Assembly: GCA_947631135.1 (NCBI GenBank)
Contig: CANRKE010000027.1
Span: 1-14,055 of the forward strand
Reading direction: 5' to 3'
Source of the DNA: an uncultured Bacilli bacterium
GTDB lineage: Bacteria; Bacillota_I; Bacilli_A; RF39; UBA660
Length of the DNA: 14,055 nucleotides
The notes beneath the pieces are model-generated. The model worked only from the letters and a program-made list of their open reading frames with translations, ran no database searches and was not told the origin of the DNA. Both the position numbers and the translations under genes were made by a program. Positions 11,941 through 14,055 of this stretch are shown here, one piece after another. Position 1 is the stretch's first letter, and the number at the start of each line of letters is the position of its first letter.

Positions 11941-13650
11941 ATGATAGACGAACTAAAAATAATTAAAAACAAATTTGGAGAAAAAATGAGTAGATATTGT
12001 AGAGATTATTTATCTACTGTACTAGATGAAAATGGTAAACTATTACAAATATTACTTGAACATTTTAATCCTAGTCATGAATTATATAAAGATTTAGAAG
12101 AAAATGATATATTAGATGACTTTAAAAATTATATATATAAATTAGCTTACAATAATAATGATATTATATATAAAACAAATAAAACACCTGAAGAATTATT
12201 AAGTGAAGCAGGATATAATCTATTTGAATGTAAAACAGAAGATGATATTCAATCATTTAAAAAGTATTATGCACCAGGTGAAGAATTATGTACTTTTTAT
12301 GGTGGGAGATTAAATAGTTGTAGAGTGTTTTTTGCAGTGAAAAAAGATGTAGATAATATAAGAAGAAGTGATTATAATAATCCAAAAAGACAAGATAAGT
12401 ATGGAACATCAGTAATAAGTATACAATTTAGAAAAGATGGGACAAACTCATTATCAATAAAAAATAGATATAATCATGATGTTATAAATCCTGATGCAAC
12501 ATTTTCAAATAACTTAGATAATATAATTTCAGGATTAACATATAGTTTTGAAAAATATTATAATATAGTACAAAAATATAAAAATAATAATTTTGAAATT
12601 CCTGGATATCAACCTCATCAAGGTAAATATTATAAATATAATTGTGAAGATAATGATATATATTATTGCTCTGATAATATAATAATAGATCATGGTAATA
12701 TAAACAAATATGATAAATTAAGATATATAGTATTTGATTATTTTGTATTAGATATGATAGACAAAAAGATAATAAAATATGATAATAAAATTATTGATTC
12801 ATTTACAGATACTATAGGAGAATTTGATAAAGTAAGAGTATTAAAAAAAGAATATGGGAAAGAAATTATTATAAGCTCTGAGAATAAAGAAGATATAATA
12901 ATTAAATTAGATAAAGATAATAATATGATTGGATATATAAATAATAATGTTGAAACTATAGGAGATGACTTTTTATATTCTAATGAAAAATTAATTGAAT
13001 TAAAACTTGGAAAAGTTGAAAATATAGGAAATGACTTTTTATCCAATAACACAAAATTAACAACAATATCATTACCAAATGCGATTAATATAGGAAATTC
13101 CTTTTTATACAAAAATCAAATCCTAACAATACTGTCATTACCAAATGTAAAAAATATAGGAAATAGATTTCTATATCGTAATACAGTACTAACAACATTA
13201 ACATTACCAAGTGCAATCAATATAGGTGATTACTTTTTATTCGATAACAAAGAACTAACAATGCTATCCTTACCAAATGCAATTAATATAGGAAATAACT
13301 TTTTGTATAGTAATACATCACTAACAACATTAACATTACCAAATGTAAGAAATATAGGAGATAACTTTTTATGTGAAAATCAAAACCTAACAACACTATC
13401 ATTGCCAAATGTAAAAAATATAGGAAATAGATTTCTATATCGTAATACAGTACTAACAACATTAACATTACCAAATGTAGCTAATATAGAATACTACTTT
13501 TTATACTGGAATGAAAATTTAATAACGTTATCATTACCAAATATAGAATATATTGGTGCTCATGCTTTAGAATTCAATAAAAATATCAATATTTATGATA
13601 TGTTAAATAACAAAAATTCAGAAATAAAGAAATTAAAAAAAAGTTATTAA
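11941..13650 (+). CDS. Leucine-rich-repeat protein with conserved N-terminal domain, copy A (569 aa)
   Basis: Function unknown. Residues 1-210 form a conserved domain starting MIDELKIIKNKFGEKM, with GYNLFECKTEDDIQSFKKYY (91-110), GEELCTF (113-119), GTSVISIQF (155-163) and NRYNHDVINPDATFSNNLD (175-193). I recall the same arrangement in other gut Bacillota but no named Pfam domain. Residues 210-335 are a linker rich in Asp/Tyr/Lys. Residues 336-549 are about nine 22-residue BspA/TpLRR-type repeats with consensus LPN-x2-NIG-x2-FLY-x-N-x2-LTTL-x. There is no signal peptide, membrane span or sorting motif, so unlike BspA-type adhesins it should be cytoplasmic unless exported by another route. It has a perfect promoter and is followed 31 bases later by a near-copy. 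The N-terminal His/Asn/Asp-rich motif could be an active site; this is a guess. Confidence 0.88.
   Translation: MIDELKIIKNKFGEKMSRYCRDYLSTVLDENGKLLQILLEHFNPSHELYKDLEENDILDDFKNYIYKLAYNNNDIIYKTNKTPEELLSEAGYNLFECKTEDDIQSFKKYYAPGEELCTFYGGRLNSCRVFFAVKKDVDNIRRSDYNNPKRQDKYGTSVISIQFRKDGTNSLSIKNRYNHDVINPDATFSNNLDNIISGLTYSFEKYYNIVQKYKNNNFEIPGYQPHQGKYYKYNCEDNDIYYCSDNIIIDHGNINKYDKLRYIVFDYFVLDMIDKKIIKYDNKIIDSFTDTIGEFDKVRVLKKEYGKEIIISSENKEDIIIKLDKDNNMIGYINNNVETIGDDFLYSNEKLIELKLGKVENIGNDFLSNNTKLTTISLPNAINIGNSFLYKNQILTILSLPNVKNIGNRFLYRNTVLTTLTLPSAINIGDYFLFDNKELTMLSLPNAINIGNNFLYSNTSLTTLTLPNVRNIGDNFLCENQNLTTLSLPNVKNIGNRFLYRNTVLTTLTLPNVANIEYYFLYWNENLITLSLPNIEYIGAHALEFNKNINIYDMLNNKNSEIKKLKKSY
13141..13210 (+). 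repeat. 70-bp perfect direct repeat, copy 1
   Basis: Base-for-base identical to 13405-13474. The offset is 264 bp, exactly four LRR units, so recombination between the copies would remove or add four repeats in frame. Confidence 0.95.
13405..13474 (+). repeat. 70-bp perfect direct repeat, copy 2
   Basis: Identical to 13141-13210; flanking bases differ at once on both sides. It encodes PNVKNIGNRFLYRNT and the start of the following unit. Confidence 0.95.
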
Positions 13651-13681
13651 TATAAAGTAAATAAATTGGAGGCATTATATT

Positions 13682-14055
13682 ATGATAGACGAATTAAAAA
13701 TAATTAAAAATAAATTTGGAGAAAAAATGAGTAGATATTGTAGAGATTATTTATCTACTATACTAGAAGAAAATGGTAAACTACTACAAATATTACTTGA
13801 GCATTTTAATCCTAGTCATGAATTATATAAAGATTTAGAAGAAAATGAGATATTAGATGAATTTAAAAATAATATACTTAAATTAGCATACAATAATGAA
13901 AATGATGATATATATAAAACAAATAAAACACCTGAAGAATTACTAAATGAAGCAGGATATAATCTATTTGAATGTAAGACAGAAGATGATATTCAATCAT
14001 TTAAAAAATATTATACACCTGGTGAAGAATTATGTACATTTAGGGAAAATCGATT
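13682..14055 (+). CDS. Leucine-rich-repeat family protein, copy B (partial, 5' end only)
   Basis: The first 124 codons of a second gene; the rest lies beyond the window edge. Over this stretch it differs from copy A at only about a dozen residues (for example V27I, D29E, D56E, D60E, S88N) plus one inserted residue near position 73, roughly 90 percent identical. The last residues diverge (CTFRENRL against CTFYGGRL), close to the edge. GGAGG (13668-13672) precedes the ATG, and the ten bases before ATG are identical in both copies except the second. No promoter or terminator lies in the 31 bases between the genes, so it is probably cotranscribed with copy A. Whether it carries LRRs cannot be seen here. 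Confidence 0.88.
   Translation, partial: MIDELKIIKNKFGEKMSRYCRDYLSTILEENGKLLQILLEHFNPSHELYKDLEENEILDEFKNNILKLAYNNENDDIYKTNKTPEELLNEAGYNLFECKTEDDIQSFKKYYTPGEELCTFRENR

Larger units (their letters stand above)
12946..13587 (+). repeat. Array of about nine 66-bp leucine-rich repeats
   Basis: In-frame 66-bp (22-residue) units encode the LRR domain of copy A. Units alternate roughly between TTLTLPN and TTLSLPN forms. Divergence between units varies, and two pairs of neighbouring units are identical over 70 bp. Confidence 0.88.

Noticed and set aside
12738..13474. Long minus-strand open frames opposite the LRR gene
   Set aside because: They are antisense shadows of the repeat-rich, low-GC coding strand, with no ribosome site and composition dictated by the repeats.
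12946..13587. LRR repeats considered as a CRISPR-like or VNTR array
   Set aside because: The 66-bp units are contiguous, in frame and code for classic LRRs; there are no unique spacers.

Overview
The window is a very AT-rich stretch of chromosome from a low-GC Bacillota, most likely an uncultured gut member of the Bacilli (RF39 or Erysipelotrichia-like). This placement rests on composition, strong AGGAGG-type ribosome sites, consensus sigma-A promoters, TGA used as a stop (end of engB) with TGG for Trp, and the gene families present (yqzL-recO, yceD-rpmF, engB, YjcZ-type micro-proteins, VanZ, YugP). The species is inferred, not proven. No rRNA, tRNA, IS element or CRISPR array was seen.

Layout. 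Positions 1-990 hold a promoter, the 30-residue yqzL and recO, closed by a terminator. Positions 1000-2650 are an accessory insert: a 397-residue orphan with a DUF6273-like core, then the decayed N-terminus of an AAA-ATPase/PD-(D/E)XK family gene. Positions 2671-3422 are a yceD-rpmF operon, and 3436-6259 an ackA-nrnA-engB operon in which nrnA starts one base after ackA stops and engB overlaps nrnA. On the minus strand follow an MTA/SAH deaminase-type amidohydrolase (6460-7743) and a PrsA-like foldase lipoprotein (7961-8914). Two tiny YjcZ-like membrane proteins (9052-9270) and a VanZ-family gene lie on the plus strand. VanZ converges on a three-gene minus-strand operon of unknown small proteins (9786-10908). 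That operon and the next plus-strand gene are driven by interlocked divergent promoters (10958-10996). The plus-strand gene is a YugP-type membrane protein whose HExxH zinc motif is gone. The window ends with two tandem, about 90 percent identical genes that join a conserved N-terminal domain to BspA-like leucine-rich repeats; the second runs off the edge.

How the parts relate. Most of the window is housekeeping: recombination repair, ribosome biogenesis, acetate/ATP formation, nanoRNA turnover and extracytoplasmic folding. The less described content is the LRR tandem pair, the orphan at 1067, the pseudo-metallopeptidase, and a membrane protein apparently split into two overlapping genes. The LRR pair is the best candidate for an undescribed system: the proteins lack a signal peptide, they are in tandem with nearly identical N-termini, and the repeats contain a perfect 70-bp duplication that could recombine. 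Nothing in the sequence proves a function.

Several intrinsic terminators begin inside or directly against the stop codon of the gene they close, which fits a compacted genome.
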